From an uncultured Actinomycetes bacterium (GTDB lineage Bacteria > Actinomycetota > Acidimicrobiia > Acidimicrobiales > RAAP-2), in contig CAIKBU010000023.1 in the NCBI GenBank assembly GCA_903825765.1, positions 1 to 47,485 on the forward strand: DNA of 47,485 nt. The letters are read 5' to 3'. The notes under the pieces are model-generated. The model saw nothing but the letters and a program-made list of their open reading frames with translations. It had not been told where the DNA came from and did not search any database. The position numbers and the translations under genes were made by a program. Positions within the stretch are counted from its first letter, which is position 1. Every line of letters starts with the position of its first letter. Of the stretch, positions 24,801 to 34,020 are shown piece after piece.

Positions 24801-26337
24801 ACACTCGACGCCAGGGGTCGGTCTCATCTCGCCACCTCCACACCACGACATCTATTCAATTGAAGACCTCGCTCAACTCATTTACGACCTCAAGAGCGCG
24901 AACGACCAAGCCCGCGTCCACGTCAAGTTGGTGTCGGAGCAGGGCGTGGGAACGATCGCGGCTGGTGTCGCCAAGGCCCACGCCGATGTAGTCCTCATTT
25001 CTGGACACGACGGTGGTACGGGTGCGGCACCACTCACCTCGTTGAAGCACGCGGGAACACCGTGGGAGCTCGGACTGGCCGAGGCACACCAGACGCTCGC
25101 TCGCAACGGCTTGCGTTCGCGTATCGTCCTGCAGGTTGATGGTCAACTGAAGACTGGTCGTGACGTTGTCGTGGCGGCCATCTTGGGGGCCGAGGAGTTC
25201 GGCTTCGCTACCGCACCACTGGTGGTGTCTGGCTGCATCATGATGCGGGTGTGCCACCTCGACACCTGCCCCGTCGGCATCGCGACGCAGAACCCTGAAC
25301 TGCGTAAGCGCTTCACCGGTCAACCCGAGTTTGTCGAGCACTTCTTCACGTTCATCGCCGAAGAGGTCCGTGAGTACATGGCCGAGCTCGGTGTCCGAAG
25401 CCTCGATGAACTCATAGGTGACACCACGAAGCTCCGCGTTTCGGGACTGAGTGACGAATCCAACACGCTCGACCTGAGCGCGTTGCTCGAACGCAGCGAC
25501 CCCGATCAGCGTCGCAACACCACCACACAGGATCACGGACTCGACCAGGCCCTCGACACACAGTTCATCGACACTGCCGTCGACCACGCGATCCGGCGTG
25601 AGCCAGTCACCATTGAGTCAGCGATTCAAAACGTCAATCGTGCCGTCGGCACACAGACGGGATCGGCCATCACACGAGCCCTCGGCAGTGCGACGCTCGA
25701 TGACAACACCATTACCCTCGCCCTCACTGGCTCGGCTGGTCAAAGCCTGGGTGCCTTCATTCCCAAGGGCGTCACTATTCGACTCGCCGGAGACGCCAAT
25801 GACTACGTCGGCAAGGGGCTGAGTGGCGGACGCATTATTGTCCGGCCCGATGCATCGGCGACGTTCGACACGGCGGCCAACATCATCGCCGGCAATGTCA
25901 TCGGCTACGGCGCAACGAGCGGCGACATCTTTCTCGCCGGCGTCGTGGGGGAGCGCCTCGCGGTGCGAAACTCCGGCGCGACCATCGTCGCCGAGGGCGC
26001 GGGCGACCACGCCTGTGAGTACATGACTGGTGGCACCGTCGTGCTGCTAGGCGGCGTGGGTCGGAACATGGCCGCGGGTATGAGTGGCGGCACGCTGTAT
26101 TTCTACGACCCCACCAACGCGGTACACAACCACCTCTCGGCGGGTGTGTACGAAATCGATCCGCTTGAGTTCGGTGACGACGACACCTTGCGTTCGCTAC
26201 TCGAACGTTTTGCCGCAGACACCGGCTCACGGCGCGCGACGGAGATTTTGGCCGACTGGCGCACGAGTCGTATGCACTTCGTGCGCATTGAAACATCTGA
26301 ATACCAGCGCATTCACGAGGAGCTTCGCCATGGGTAA
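21892..26337 (+). CDS. gltB: Glutamate synthase, large (alpha) subunit
   Basis: A 1481-aa ferredoxin/NADPH-type GOGAT subunit making glutamate from glutamine and 2-oxoglutarate. The N-terminal glutamine amidotransferase begins at Cys18 (HDACGVGMV) after a propeptide to be cleaved. A central domain, the FMN/2-oxoglutarate barrel (KPGEGGQLPG), the 3Fe-4S cysteines in CIMMRVCHLDTC, and the C-terminal GXGXG beta-helix follow in order. ATG 21892 is chosen over the open frame from 21823; a second ATG at 21898 is possible. It overlaps gltD by 8 nt. Confidence 0.97.
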   Translation: MTMTPHSLYDSAFEHDACGVGMVADLTAAATHATVTDALTILENMEHRGATGADVDSGDGAGLLLQIPDSFIREVFENVPERGSYGVAFWMIGADAPPTIEEELTETFAALGLTTLGWRSVPVDSSILGPTSAATEPRFVQQLVGGASGDDLERRLFSARKISERVYDVYAASCSSKVLIYKGMLSSPQLRLYFDDLRDERLTSALAIVHSRFSTNVLPRWDLAQPFRYIAHNGEINTVRGNRNWMKARESLLRSPLLPVDIEALSPIVTPDMSDSASFDETIELLVQSGRSLPHAILMMIPEAWEKSTAMSQDRRDFYRYHASLMEPWDGPASVTFSDGILAGAVLDRNGLRPARYWVTKDKRVIFSSEVGVLDIDPANIESKGRLQPGRIFLVDLEKGRIVGDDEIKASLSAQSPYGDWLASEQRSLDELEPRVMLTPSHARVLQRQLAFGYSDEDVRLILAPMAQAGEEPIGSMGSDAALPALSNQDRPFFDYFTQLFAQVTNPPLDAIREELVTSSRVSLGGEENLLEESAAHCHQIVLSSPVLSVQELAKIRYIHEAGGQWRFQTSVVDLHFASSGDAPAGERLRSAIELVCDQAVDAVRAGANLVILSDRNTSDADVAIPTLLATSAVHNRLVREQLRTSAALIVEAGDVREVHHLATLIGFGASAVCPYLAYESIDDLVATNALPDVRASQAQYHYAKSLTKGLIKIMSKMGVSTVASYVGSQLFEAVGVDDEILAAYFPGFKSRVGGVTFEHVAATALRRHAAAYNASVNAQPVALRNRGEYQWRRDGELHLFNPRTVQKLQHATREKRYDIFKQYTAMVNTQEDEHVTLRSLLRLEAAPTPVPLDEVESVEAIVKRFSTGAMSYGSISEEAHVNLAIAMNRLGAKSNTGEGGEDDDRLTVTDPRFNRRSAIKQVASGRFGVTSRYLVNADDIQIKMAQGAKPGEGGQLPGSKVYPWIAKTRHSTPGVGLISPPPHHDIYSIEDLAQLIYDLKSANDQARVHVKLVSEQGVGTIAAGVAKAHADVVLISGHDGGTGAAPLTSLKHAGTPWELGLAEAHQTLARNGLRSRIVLQVDGQLKTGRDVVVAAILGAEEFGFATAPLVVSGCIMMRVCHLDTCPVGIATQNPELRKRFTGQPEFVEHFFTFIAEEVREYMAELGVRSLDELIGDTTKLRVSGLSDESNTLDLSALLERSDPDQRRNTTTQDHGLDQALDTQFIDTAVDHAIRREPVTIESAIQNVNRAVGTQTGSAITRALGSATLDDNTITLALTGSAGQSLGAFIPKGVTIRLAGDANDYVGKGLSGGRIIVRPDASATFDTAANIIAGNVIGYGATSGDIFLAGVVGERLAVRNSGATIVAEGAGDHACEYMTGGTVVLLGGVGRNMAAGMSGGTLYFYDPTNAVHNHLSAGVYEIDPLEFGDDDTLRSLLERFAADTGSRRATEILADWRTSRMHFVRIETSEYQRIHEELRHG

Positions 26338-27751
26338 GCCAACAGGATTTCTCGAATTTGACCGTCAGGGGCCGTCAACACGGCCTGTGGCCGTACGTCT
26401 GCGTGACTGGCGTGAGGCCTACGAGGCGCAAGACGATGGCGAGATTCGCAAGCAGGCGGCACGTTGCATGGACTGCGGCATCCCCTTCTGCACCCAAGGG
26501 TGCCCACTAGGAAACCGGATTCCCCACTTCAACGACCTCGTGTACAAGGGTGACTGGGCGCGCGCCGCGCAGCAGCTTTTCGCGACCAACAACTTTCCGG
26601 AGTTCACGGGACGACTCTGCCCGGCGCCGTGCGAGTCAGCGTGCGTGCTGGGCATCGGCGCGGACCCCGTCACCATCGAGCGGATGGAATTTGAAGTAGC
26701 GGAGCACGCCTTTGCACTCGGCCTCCCCGTCGGGACGACTCCCGTTGTCTCCACCGGGTATCGCGTGGCCGTGGTGGGATCGGGACCCAGTGGCCTCGCC
26801 GTCGCGGCCCAGTTGCGCGCCAGCGGCCATGACGTCACCGTGCTGGAGCGCAGTGACCGCATTGGTGGTCTGCTTCGTTACGGCATCCCTGAATTCAAGA
26901 TGGAGAAGTCGGTGCTCGATCGTCGCCTCGACGCCATGCGTGCTGCGGGAATCACCTTCGAAACCGGCGTTTCAGTCGATGACGCCAAGCTCGCTGAGCT
27001 TCGGGCCACGTATGACGCCGTCGTGTTGGCGATTGGTTCGACGCGACCTCGCATGATCGAAGCCCCCGGTAAGCACCTCGACGGCATTTATCCCGCCATG
27101 ACGTACCTTGAATCGGCGACGCGCGCGCTCTACAGCGACCAACCAGCTGCGATTGATGTCAAGGGGCAGCCCGTGGTGATTCTGGGTGGCGGCGATACCG
27201 GTGCCGACTGCCTCGGTACCGCGCACCGACAGGGCGCCTCGAGTGTTGTCCAGATTGAAATCATGGACCGACCACCAGACACGCGACCCGTCGATCAGCC
27301 GTGGCCGACCATGGCCCGCCTCTACAAGGTCACTACCGCCCACGAAGAAGGTGGCGACCGTGTCTTCAGCACCGAAACGCTCGAGTTCGTCGGCGAAGAA
27401 TCCCTCCGTGGTCTGCGCGTTCGAAACAACCAGACCGGTGACGTCGACACCATCGACGCACGGTACCTCTTTATTGCCGCTGGATTCGTCGGCCCCGAAC
27501 TCGAAGCGCTCGGACTCGCCACCGCCGAACTCACCACCCCACGGTCCACCCTGCAAGTGAATGACCAGTGGCAGGTGGCAATCGAAACAGACGGCGCGCC
27601 GCTCTTCGCCTGCGGTGATGCAGTTCGTGGCCAGAGCTTGATTGTGTGGGCGATTGCGGAAGGTCGCAGTTGTGCTGCTGCGGTGGACGCGGCGCTGTTG
27701 GGCGAAACCGCCCTTCCCGCTCCGATTACTCCCTACGAACTGTCGTGGTGA
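26330..27751 (+). CDS. gltD: Glutamate synthase, small (beta) subunit
   Basis: A 473-aa NADPH-dependent flavoprotein that passes electrons to GltB. The N-terminal 4Fe-4S cysteines are in CMDCGIPFCTQGC (Cys46, 49, 54, 58) and CPAPCESACVLG. The FAD motif GSGPSGLAVAAQL and NADPH motif GGGDTGADC follow. ATG 26330 overlaps the gltB stop and has a GAGGAG-type site upstream; the longer open frame from 26084 is gltB overprint. Confidence 0.97.
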   Translation: MGKPTGFLEFDRQGPSTRPVAVRLRDWREAYEAQDDGEIRKQAARCMDCGIPFCTQGCPLGNRIPHFNDLVYKGDWARAAQQLFATNNFPEFTGRLCPAPCESACVLGIGADPVTIERMEFEVAEHAFALGLPVGTTPVVSTGYRVAVVGSGPSGLAVAAQLRASGHDVTVLERSDRIGGLLRYGIPEFKMEKSVLDRRLDAMRAAGITFETGVSVDDAKLAELRATYDAVVLAIGSTRPRMIEAPGKHLDGIYPAMTYLESATRALYSDQPAAIDVKGQPVVILGGGDTGADCLGTAHRQGASSVVQIEIMDRPPDTRPVDQPWPTMARLYKVTTAHEEGGDRVFSTETLEFVGEESLRGLRVRNNQTGDVDTIDARYLFIAAGFVGPELEALGLATAELTTPRSTLQVNDQWQVAIETDGAPLFACGDAVRGQSLIVWAIAEGRSCAAAVDAALLGETALPAPITPYELSW

Positions 27752-27775
27752 CCGATATCAGCTGAGGTCGTTTTG

Positions 27776-27781
27776 TAGCAT
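27776..27781 (+). promoter_or_regulatory. Putative -10 element of the acyl-CoA synthetase gene
   Basis: TAGCAT located 24 nt before the ATG, leaving room for the AAGGGGAA ribosome binding site. No convincing -35. Confidence 0.35.
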
Positions 27782-27805
27782 AGGGGCGGGCAACCAAGGG
27801 GAACT

Positions 27806-29422
27806 ATGAAGAGCACCATGCAAGACGCACCGTTGCTGATCCGCGACCTCGTCGTACGCGGCGAGCAGATTTACGGACAGAAGTTGGTCTTTACGGTGAC
27901 ACCGACGGGCGTAACGACTCGGTCGTTCACCCAGACTGCTCGGGCCGCGCGTCAGTTGGCGAATGCGCTTCGTTCGCTCGGCGTCACCGACGACACCCGA
28001 GTGGCCACGTTTTTGTGGAATGACCAGACCCACTTAGAGGCGTATCTGGCCGTGCCAACCATGGGCGCCATTCTCCACACGCTCAACATTCGACTATCGC
28101 CGGAGCAATTGGCCTTCGTTATCAATGACGCCCATGACGAAGTGATTATTGTGGACGCCTCCCTGGTTGGTCTTCTGGCTCGGGTTCGAGATCAGATACC
28201 AAACGTGCGCCACATCATCGTGAAGGGAGATGACGTCGACGGCGTGCTTGGCGAAACCTTGTCCTACGACGCTCTCCTCGAAGCTGCCAGCGACACCTTC
28301 GAGTGGCCCGACCTCGATGAGCGGCAGGCGGCCATTCTTTGCTACACCTCGGGAACGACGGGGAACCCCAAAGGGGTCCTTTACTCCCATCGCTCCACGT
28401 GGCTCCATTCCATGGTGGCCACCACGACCAACTCCGTGGCACTCTGCGAAGCCGACCGAGCCCTCTTGGTCGTGCCGATGTTCCACGTCAATGCCTGGGG
28501 GGTGGCCTACGCGGCGTTCTTCGCCGGCACCGAACTCGTGATGCCCTCGATGCTGCTCAAGGGTGAGTACCTCTTGCAGATGATCGAAGAACTTCGACCC
28601 ACAATCGCCCTCGGGGTGCCGACACTCTGGAACGACCTGTTGCGCGCGGCCGCGGAGAAGGGCTCCGCCGATTTCTCCTCACTTCGGTCAATTCTCGCGG
28701 GCGGCTCAGCCGTTCCGCGCGTCATGATCGAAACCTTCAAGGAGCGTCACGGTGTTGACATCATGCAGGGCTGGGGGATGACGGAAACGAGTCCGCTCGC
28801 GGCAGTAGCAATTCCCCCTTCGGGCTCCGACCCAGCGACCCATACCGACTACCGCGTCAAAGCCGGTCGTCTCTCGGCCGGCGTCGAAGCGCGCCTCACG
28901 GGACCAACGGGTGAGGTCTTGCCCCGCGATGGTGTGGCCGTCGGTGAAATTGAACTTCGCGGTCCATGGATCACGGCCGCCTACTACGGCCTCGACGCAC
29001 CCGAACAGTTCCACGATGGCTGGCTCCGCACGGGCGACGTGGGCACCATCGATGCACTCGGCTTCTTGGAGATTAGCGACCGGATCAAGGACGTCATCAA
29101 ATCGGGTGGGGAGTGGATTTCGTCCGTCGAACTCGAGAATCAGATCATGGCGCACCCCGACGTCTTCGAGGCCGCTGTCGTCGGTGTCGCCGACGATCGT
29201 TGGGGTGAACGTCCACTAGCCTGCGTGGTGCTTCGCGAAGGAACCGACGGTGACCCCGCCGCTCTTCGCGAATTCTTGGTGACGTCGTTCCCCAAGTGGT
29301 GGCTCCCCGAACACTGGATGTTCCTGCCGTCGGTCCCCAAAACCAGTGTGGGTAAATTTGACAAGAAGGTACTGCGCGCTCAGTACACCAACCGCGAACT
29401 CGATGTCACGACGCTCTCGTGA
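27806..29422 (+). CDS. AMP-dependent acyl-CoA synthetase (medium/long-chain fatty acid-CoA ligase type)
   Basis: A 538-aa ANL-superfamily ligase. The ATP/AMP motif [11 protein letters not shown], the [10 protein letters not shown] motif, GWLRTGDVG and the hinge [15 protein letters not shown] are intact, as is the C-terminal catalytic lysine in [10 protein letters not shown]. Best fit is the FadD-like or alkK-like group activating medium- to long-chain acids; the chain length cannot be read. ATG 27806 follows AAGGGGAA. It overlaps a small downstream gene by 4 nt. Confidence 0.9.
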   Translation: MKSTMQDAPLLIRDLVVRGEQIYGQKLVFTVTPTGVTTRSFTQTARAARQLANALRSLGVTDDTRVATFLWNDQTHLEAYLAVPTMGAILHTLNIRLSPEQLAFVINDAHDEVIIVDASLVGLLARVRDQIPNVRHIIVKGDDVDGVLGETLSYDALLEAASDTFEWPDLDERQAAILCYTSGTTGNPKGVLYSHRSTWLHSMVATTTNSVALCEADRALLVVPMFHVNAWGVAYAAFFAGTELVMPSMLLKGEYLLQMIEELRPTIALGVPTLWNDLLRAAAEKGSADFSSLRSILAGGSAVPRVMIETFKERHGVDIMQGWGMTETSPLAAVAIPPSGSDPATHTDYRVKAGRLSAGVEARLTGPTGEVLPRDGVAVGEIELRGPWITAAYYGLDAPEQFHDGWLRTGDVGTIDALGFLEISDRIKDVIKSGGEWISSVELENQIMAHPDVFEAAVVGVADDRWGERPLACVVLREGTDGDPAALREFLVTSFPKWWLPEHWMFLPSVPKTSVGKFDKKVLRAQYTNRELDVTTLS

Positions 29423-29613
29423 GTGAGTGGCACGATATCGCGGACGACATTGCCGCCATCGAACAGCGGGTCAGTGGCGCCATCTTTGAACAGGTCAGGG
29501 CACAGTTGCGCGACGATGACGCCGACGAGGCGCACCAGCGAGAAAAACAACTAGCGAAAGTCCGACGATCCTTGCAAAAGGCTGAACAACTTCTTCGGGG
29601 CGCTCAGGACTAA
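29419..29613 (+). CDS. Small charged coiled-coil hypothetical protein
   Basis: A 64-aa protein of unknown function, rich in Asp, Glu, Gln and Arg, with heptad-like hydrophobic spacing (IEQRVSGAIFEQVRAQL and LAKVRRSLQKAEQLL). Its GTG start overlaps the acyl-CoA synthetase stop (GTGA), and its stop interlocks with the LOG gene on the other strand. The precise stop-start coupling is the main support that it is real. Confidence 0.6.
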   Translation: MSEWHDIADDIAAIEQRVSGAIFEQVRAQLRDDDADEAHQREKQLAKVRRSLQKAEQLLRGAQD

Positions 29614-30440
29614 GCAATCCAGTGGTTCGCTTCGTCGATGATGCGACGAAGTTGACCGTAACTCCGTCCCGAATAGGGGAAGCGAATAGTCGAGTCGCTG
29701 GGCTGCACGACCAAAGCTGGCTCTACCGTGCGCACGTGCGCCAACTGCTCACTCGTGGGGAGTGTCCGCAGGACAAGATGGGCATTACCGTCAATTCGCT
29801 CGAAGGAGACAAAGTTCGCGTAGAACTGATCGACAGCGTCTCGCACAGCAGGGACGGAGTCGCACCGCTGATACGCGACCGCGTCACCCGGACACAAGTA
29901 CCCCTCACCAATGACGTCGTCAGTCATGAAGTCCTCCCAGCGACGCCAGAACGTGCCCGTTGGCTCCTCCAGAAGTACAACCGGCACTGGTGCGGTCTTG
30001 CCGGTGTAGAGCAGCGTGAGCAGTTCGAAGAGTTCGTCCATGGTCCCGACCCCACCGGGGAGCGCGACAAAGGCCTTCGTGCGCGACACCATGACGACCT
30101 TGCGGGTGAAGAAGTGTCGCATGGTCACGGTTCGTTCATCGGGGACGTGAGGGTTGGTGCCATGCTCGAACGGCAACTCAATATTGACGCCCAAGGTGTT
30201 GGTTTCACCCGCACCCCGACTGGCCGCCTCCATGATGCCGGGACCCGCACCCGTCAAGATGCGCCAGTTGCGTGACGCAAAATCCGCGGCCACGTCGGCG
30301 GCGAGCAGGCTGAGCGGGTGGTGTTGAGGCGTGCGGGCGGAGCCGAAGATAGCCAGAATTGGCCGATCGTCGTGTCGATGGGTGAGCGCGAGGCCGGCCT
30401 CGAGATCCTGCATGGCGTTGTGCACGAAATTGCTAGCCAC
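29610..30440 (-). CDS. LOG family / TIGR00730 Rossmann-fold nucleotide hydrolase
   Basis: A 276-aa LOG-family protein. The PGGVGTMDELFE motif, with its arginine- and glutamate-containing active site, and GAGPGIMEAASRGA define the family. Related proteins remove phosphoribose from cytokinin or purine nucleotides; for bacterial members of this length the physiological substrate is generally unclear. Last gene of the tkt-tal-pgi-fbiC operon, overlapping fbiC by 8 nt. Confidence 0.88.
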   Translation of the reverse strand: MASNFVHNAMQDLEAGLALTHRHDDRPILAIFGSARTPQHHPLSLLAADVAADFASRNWRILTGAGPGIMEAASRGAGETNTLGVNIELPFEHGTNPHVPDERTVTMRHFFTRKVVMVSRTKAFVALPGGVGTMDELFELLTLLYTGKTAPVPVVLLEEPTGTFWRRWEDFMTDDVIGEGYLCPGDAVAYQRCDSVPAVRDAVDQFYANFVSFERIDGNAHLVLRTLPTSEQLAHVRTVEPALVVQPSDSTIRFPYSGRSYGQLRRIIDEANHWIA

Positions 30441-32703
30441 GTGTCAACGTCCGATACAGAGTGGAGCGCTGGACGAGTGGGCGACCGAGCGGCGCGACCA
30501 AATCCTCAAGTGTGGCCACGTCCATCTCTTGTCCGTGCACCGCACCTGCGGCGCGCGAGATATTTTCATCCATCAAGGTTCCGCCAACGTCGTTCGCACC
30601 AGCTTGCAGGATTCGTCGTGAGCCTTCAATCCCCATCTTGACCCAGCTGACTTGAATGTTGTCAATCACCGTGGCGTAGTGCAGTCGAGCGACGGCGTGC
30701 ATGAGTAGGCATTCGCGGAAGGTAGGGCCCTTACGGCTCTTCCCCTGCAAGAACATCGGTGTCGCCATGTGCACGAAAGGCAGAGGAACGAATTCGGTGA
30801 AGCCGCCCGATCGTACCTGCAATTCTCTGGTGCGGATCAAGTGTTTCGCCCAGTGCTCGGGTGATTCAATTGCCCCGAACATAATCGTGATATTCGAACG
30901 CAACCCCACACTGTGGGCGGCCTCGTGGACCGCGAGCCACTCATCGGTCTTCAACTTGTCAGGACAGAGCAGGGCGCGAACGTCGTCATCCAAAATCTCC
31001 GCGGCCGTGCCTGGGAGCGTCTTGAGACCAGCGTTCTTGAGTCGAGTCAAGTACGTCGTCAGGTCCTGTTCACTACGCCGCGCTCCTTCAAATACCTCGA
31101 GTGCGCTGAATGCATGAATGTGAACATCGGGTGAGCCCGCCTTTACCGCCGCCACGACGTCGATGTAGTAGTCACCGTCGAATTTGGGGTGAATGCCACC
31201 CTGCAGACACACTTCGGTGGCTCCACGTTCGACCGCTTCACGAACGCGCGTAGAAATATCATCGAGCGTGAGTAGGTAGGGCTCGCCACGCAAATTCAAT
31301 GACAGTGGGCCCTTGGAGAAGGCGCAAAATCGACACTTGAAGGTGCAGACATTGGTGTAGTTGATATTGCGATTCACCACGTAAGTTACGTCAGGTCCCA
31401 CGAGGTCGCTGCGGACCTGGTCTGCGAGATCCACGATTGCTCGCAGGTCACCGTCGCGGGCGCGAAAGAGCGTCGTTAGCTCCCGCTCGTCGAACGCCTG
31501 TCCTGGCGCGTAGTCGCGGAGAAGCGCACTAATTGCTGACGTTCGTACCGTTGCCGTGGGCAGGGGTGGCGGGGTGGCGTCATCGCCTGAATGCCACTCA
31601 TCGTCCCGCGAAAGGCTCAGGGCGTCGCTGAGTTTGAGCACGGACGGACGGACGCCGGCGTCGAGAAAATCGTTCCGCATCCCAACGTAGGTGGGGTAGA
31701 CCGTGAGGCGAGGAACTAGGTGGAGTCCCTCGGCGGCGACCGCAGTACCGAGAGTGGCAATAGCGGGCCACGCTCGCTCGGGGTTCACGTGGTCTTTGGT
31801 GACGGGTGAAATACCACCAAAGTCATCAATTCCGAAGGCGAGCAGTTTCGCCGGTTCATCACTTAGATTCGGTGGTGCCTGGAGGTGAATCGTCGGTGGC
31901 AAAATGAGCCGTGCGGCGGCGATCGTCCAATGGAACTCTTCGTCGGAGGCAGCGGGGGCTTTTGCCATGGCGGTACCCGCCTTTGGCAGGAAGTTCTGAA
32001 TGATCACTTCTTGGACGTGCCCGAATTCTTCGTGTGAGGCTGCAATCGCCGTCAGCGTGTCAATTCGGTCCCGTCTGGTTTCGCCAATGCCCACCAAGAG
32101 CCCGGTGGTAAACGGTATGCGCAAGACACCCGCCGATCGCAAGGTCGCAAGACGACGAGCGGGCTCCTTGTCCGGCGCCATGCGGTGCGCCTCAACTTCG
32201 CTGAGCGTTTCGAGCATCATGCCCTGCGACGCACTGACCGCGCGAAGTTGGGCGAGTTCGTGTTCGTAGAGCGCACCGGCGTTGACGTGAGGGAGGAGGC
32301 CCGTGGCTTCGAGCACCATTTGTGCTGCAGTCGCCACGTAGTCAACCGTGCTTCGGTACCCTCGCGCCGCGAGCCATTGAGCGGCGACGTCGTAACGCAA
32401 TTCGGGTCGTTCACCCAACGTAAAGAGCGCCTCGGTGACACCGACCGCACGGCCAGCTTCTGCCACCGCCATCACTTCGTCAAGCGACATGAAGGGTGAG
32501 GTCAGTCGAGCGGGAGCCTGCGCGAACGTGCAGTAACCACAGCGATCGCGGCACAGTTTCGTGAGCGGGATAAAGACTTTGGGCGAATAGGTGATGGTGT
32601 GCCCAAAGGCCTCACGGGCAATGACGTAGGCGTCTGCGGCCAAGGTCGACGCACTGCTCGTGAGCAAGCGCTCGTTCAGCGCAGCGCTGGCGACGTTGGC
32701 CAT
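30433..32703 (-). CDS. fbiC: 7,8-didemethyl-8-hydroxy-5-deazariboflavin (FO) synthase, CofG-CofH fusion
   Basis: A 756-aa protein with two radical-SAM halves that together make FO, the deazaflavin chromophore of coenzyme F420. The CofG half comes first with CRDRCGYC near residue 51 and MMLETLSEVEAHR; the CofH half has CTFKCRFC near residue 460 and the GGFTEFVPLPFVH motif. By eye it matches Mycobacterium FbiC in both halves, but is about 100 aa shorter, lacking most of the N-terminal extension and part of the linker. It starts 3 nt after pgi. Confidence 0.95.
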   Translation of the reverse strand: MANVASAALNERLLTSSASTLAADAYVIAREAFGHTITYSPKVFIPLTKLCRDRCGYCTFAQAPARLTSPFMSLDEVMAVAEAGRAVGVTEALFTLGERPELRYDVAAQWLAARGYRSTVDYVATAAQMVLEATGLLPHVNAGALYEHELAQLRAVSASQGMMLETLSEVEAHRMAPDKEPARRLATLRSAGVLRIPFTTGLLVGIGETRRDRIDTLTAIAASHEEFGHVQEVIIQNFLPKAGTAMAKAPAASDEEFHWTIAAARLILPPTIHLQAPPNLSDEPAKLLAFGIDDFGGISPVTKDHVNPERAWPAIATLGTAVAAEGLHLVPRLTVYPTYVGMRNDFLDAGVRPSVLKLSDALSLSRDDEWHSGDDATPPPLPTATVRTSAISALLRDYAPGQAFDERELTTLFRARDGDLRAIVDLADQVRSDLVGPDVTYVVNRNINYTNVCTFKCRFCAFSKGPLSLNLRGEPYLLTLDDISTRVREAVERGATEVCLQGGIHPKFDGDYYIDVVAAVKAGSPDVHIHAFSALEVFEGARRSEQDLTTYLTRLKNAGLKTLPGTAAEILDDDVRALLCPDKLKTDEWLAVHEAAHSVGLRSNITIMFGAIESPEHWAKHLIRTRELQVRSGGFTEFVPLPFVHMATPMFLQGKSRKGPTFRECLLMHAVARLHYATVIDNIQVSWVKMGIEGSRRILQAGANDVGGTLMDENISRAAGAVHGQEMDVATLEDLVAPLGRPLVQRSTLYRTLTRG

Positions 32704-32706
32704 GGG

Positions 32707-34020
32707 TTATAAAGTCAGTCCGAGAAGCGCGCCGGCGTCCTCGATTGAATCGACAAGCACCTGGTAGACCCGCTTGTGGGACTGCTGCATCGCGCGGTAG
32801 TCGCCCGTGGCCTGAGCCATGTGCAGATCGTGGAAGCTGTAGCCGCGACCGGCAATTCGCTGGGGTTCCGTCGATGGTCGCTGAATGACCTGAACGCCCA
32901 CCACCGAGGCCGGTCCACCCTTGTGTAGCTGGCCCGTGGAGTGCAGGTACCGAGGACCGAGGTTGGCCGTTGTTGGTCCGTACTGTGCTTCAATCTCACT
33001 ACGCAGGGCGGCCAAGTGGGCGCCGGTGGTGAAGGGCGCGTACGCCTGAAGGGTGATGTAGGAGGCGGACTGCAGGTCGTTGACGAGGTCAATCATGGCG
33101 AAGGGGGCAGACTCCCACACAACGTCGCCCTCCAGCAGTGCGAAGACTTCCTTCTTTGCCGATTCCACATTCGGCTGATTGAAGGGGTCCACGCCGAGGT
33201 GGTGAGCCAACAAGGCGGCCAGCAGGTGGTAGTACTGCATCTCACCGGGTGAGTAGAGCGCACTGGCACCATCGAAGTGAGGGATAAATCCCCGCCCTTC
33301 CTTACCGGTGGTTTCGGCCACCAACTGCTCTAGCCACAAGGCCCCACCACTTGCAATCGGGTCAGCACCCAATGAGAAGAAAGCGGCACCGTCGACCACC
33401 GTGGTGGCCAGCGCCTCGGCGTCGTTGGCGACGCGCGTCAAGAGTTCTTCACTCAAGTAGCAGGTCGCGAGCTCGTCGCGCAGTTCGGCGACGCTCCAGC
33501 CTGCGTAGAGAGCCGGTATCAGTCCAAACGGCGACAAGGATGAGAAACGACCACCGGTGTCGGGGTCGCCAAGGACGACTAGCGCACCCAGTGACGCACC
33601 GAGTTCGGCGAGTGCGGTACCTGGGTCCGTGATTACAACCAGATCCTCGGGCGAAAGGCCGTTCGCCAGGGCGTGGGCGAGCAGTGTCTGCGTCTCGACT
33701 GTTCCACCCGACTTCGACGAAGCAATCACGGTGGCGTTGGAAAAGTCCAAGGCCGCCACGGTGTCGGGGTGTGATGTGTCAACGACAGTCAAGTGATTCT
33801 CTGGGCGCCAGTCCGCGTAGAGACGAGCCGGTGAACTCGATCCGCCCATGCCGAGCAAGAGAGTCCGTTCGTAGCGACGGGGGAGCCGTGCGTCGATGTC
33901 GTCGAGCCATTCACCGAAATAGCGCTCGGGGTGGCGAAGCCATCCCGTTGCGTGTGTGGCGGTGTCACCAATGAAAAAGGAAACATCGCCACTAAGAAGC
34001 TGCTGCACTACATCGGTCAT
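32707..34020 (-). CDS. pgi: Glucose-6-phosphate isomerase (compact form)
   Basis: A 437-aa enzyme interconverting glucose-6-phosphate and fructose-6-phosphate, about 110 aa shorter than E. coli Pgi. SIS-domain phosphate motifs GMGGSSSPAR and SSKSGGTVETQ and the catalytic region DPFNQPNVESAKK are clear. It overlaps tal by 4 nt and is 3 nt from fbiC. No zwf or gnd is in the operon. A bifunctional phosphoglucose/phosphomannose isomerase is possible but less likely given NQPNVE. Confidence 0.88.
   Translation of the reverse strand: MTDVVQQLLSGDVSFFIGDTATHATGWLRHPERYFGEWLDDIDARLPRRYERTLLLGMGGSSSPARLYADWRPENHLTVVDTSHPDTVAALDFSNATVIASSKSGGTVETQTLLAHALANGLSPEDLVVITDPGTALAELGASLGALVVLGDPDTGGRFSSLSPFGLIPALYAGWSVAELRDELATCYLSEELLTRVANDAEALATTVVDGAAFFSLGADPIASGGALWLEQLVAETTGKEGRGFIPHFDGASALYSPGEMQYYHLLAALLAHHLGVDPFNQPNVESAKKEVFALLEGDVVWESAPFAMIDLVNDLQSASYITLQAYAPFTTGAHLAALRSEIEAQYGPTTANLGPRYLHSTGQLHKGGPASVVGVQVIQRPSTEPQRIAGRGYSFHDLHMAQATGDYRAMQQSHKRVYQVLVDSIEDAGALLGLTL

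Noticed and set aside
24856-25587. Minus-strand 243-aa open frame opposite gltB
   Set aside because: Lies within the conserved FMN/Fe-S region of gltB and shows no domain.
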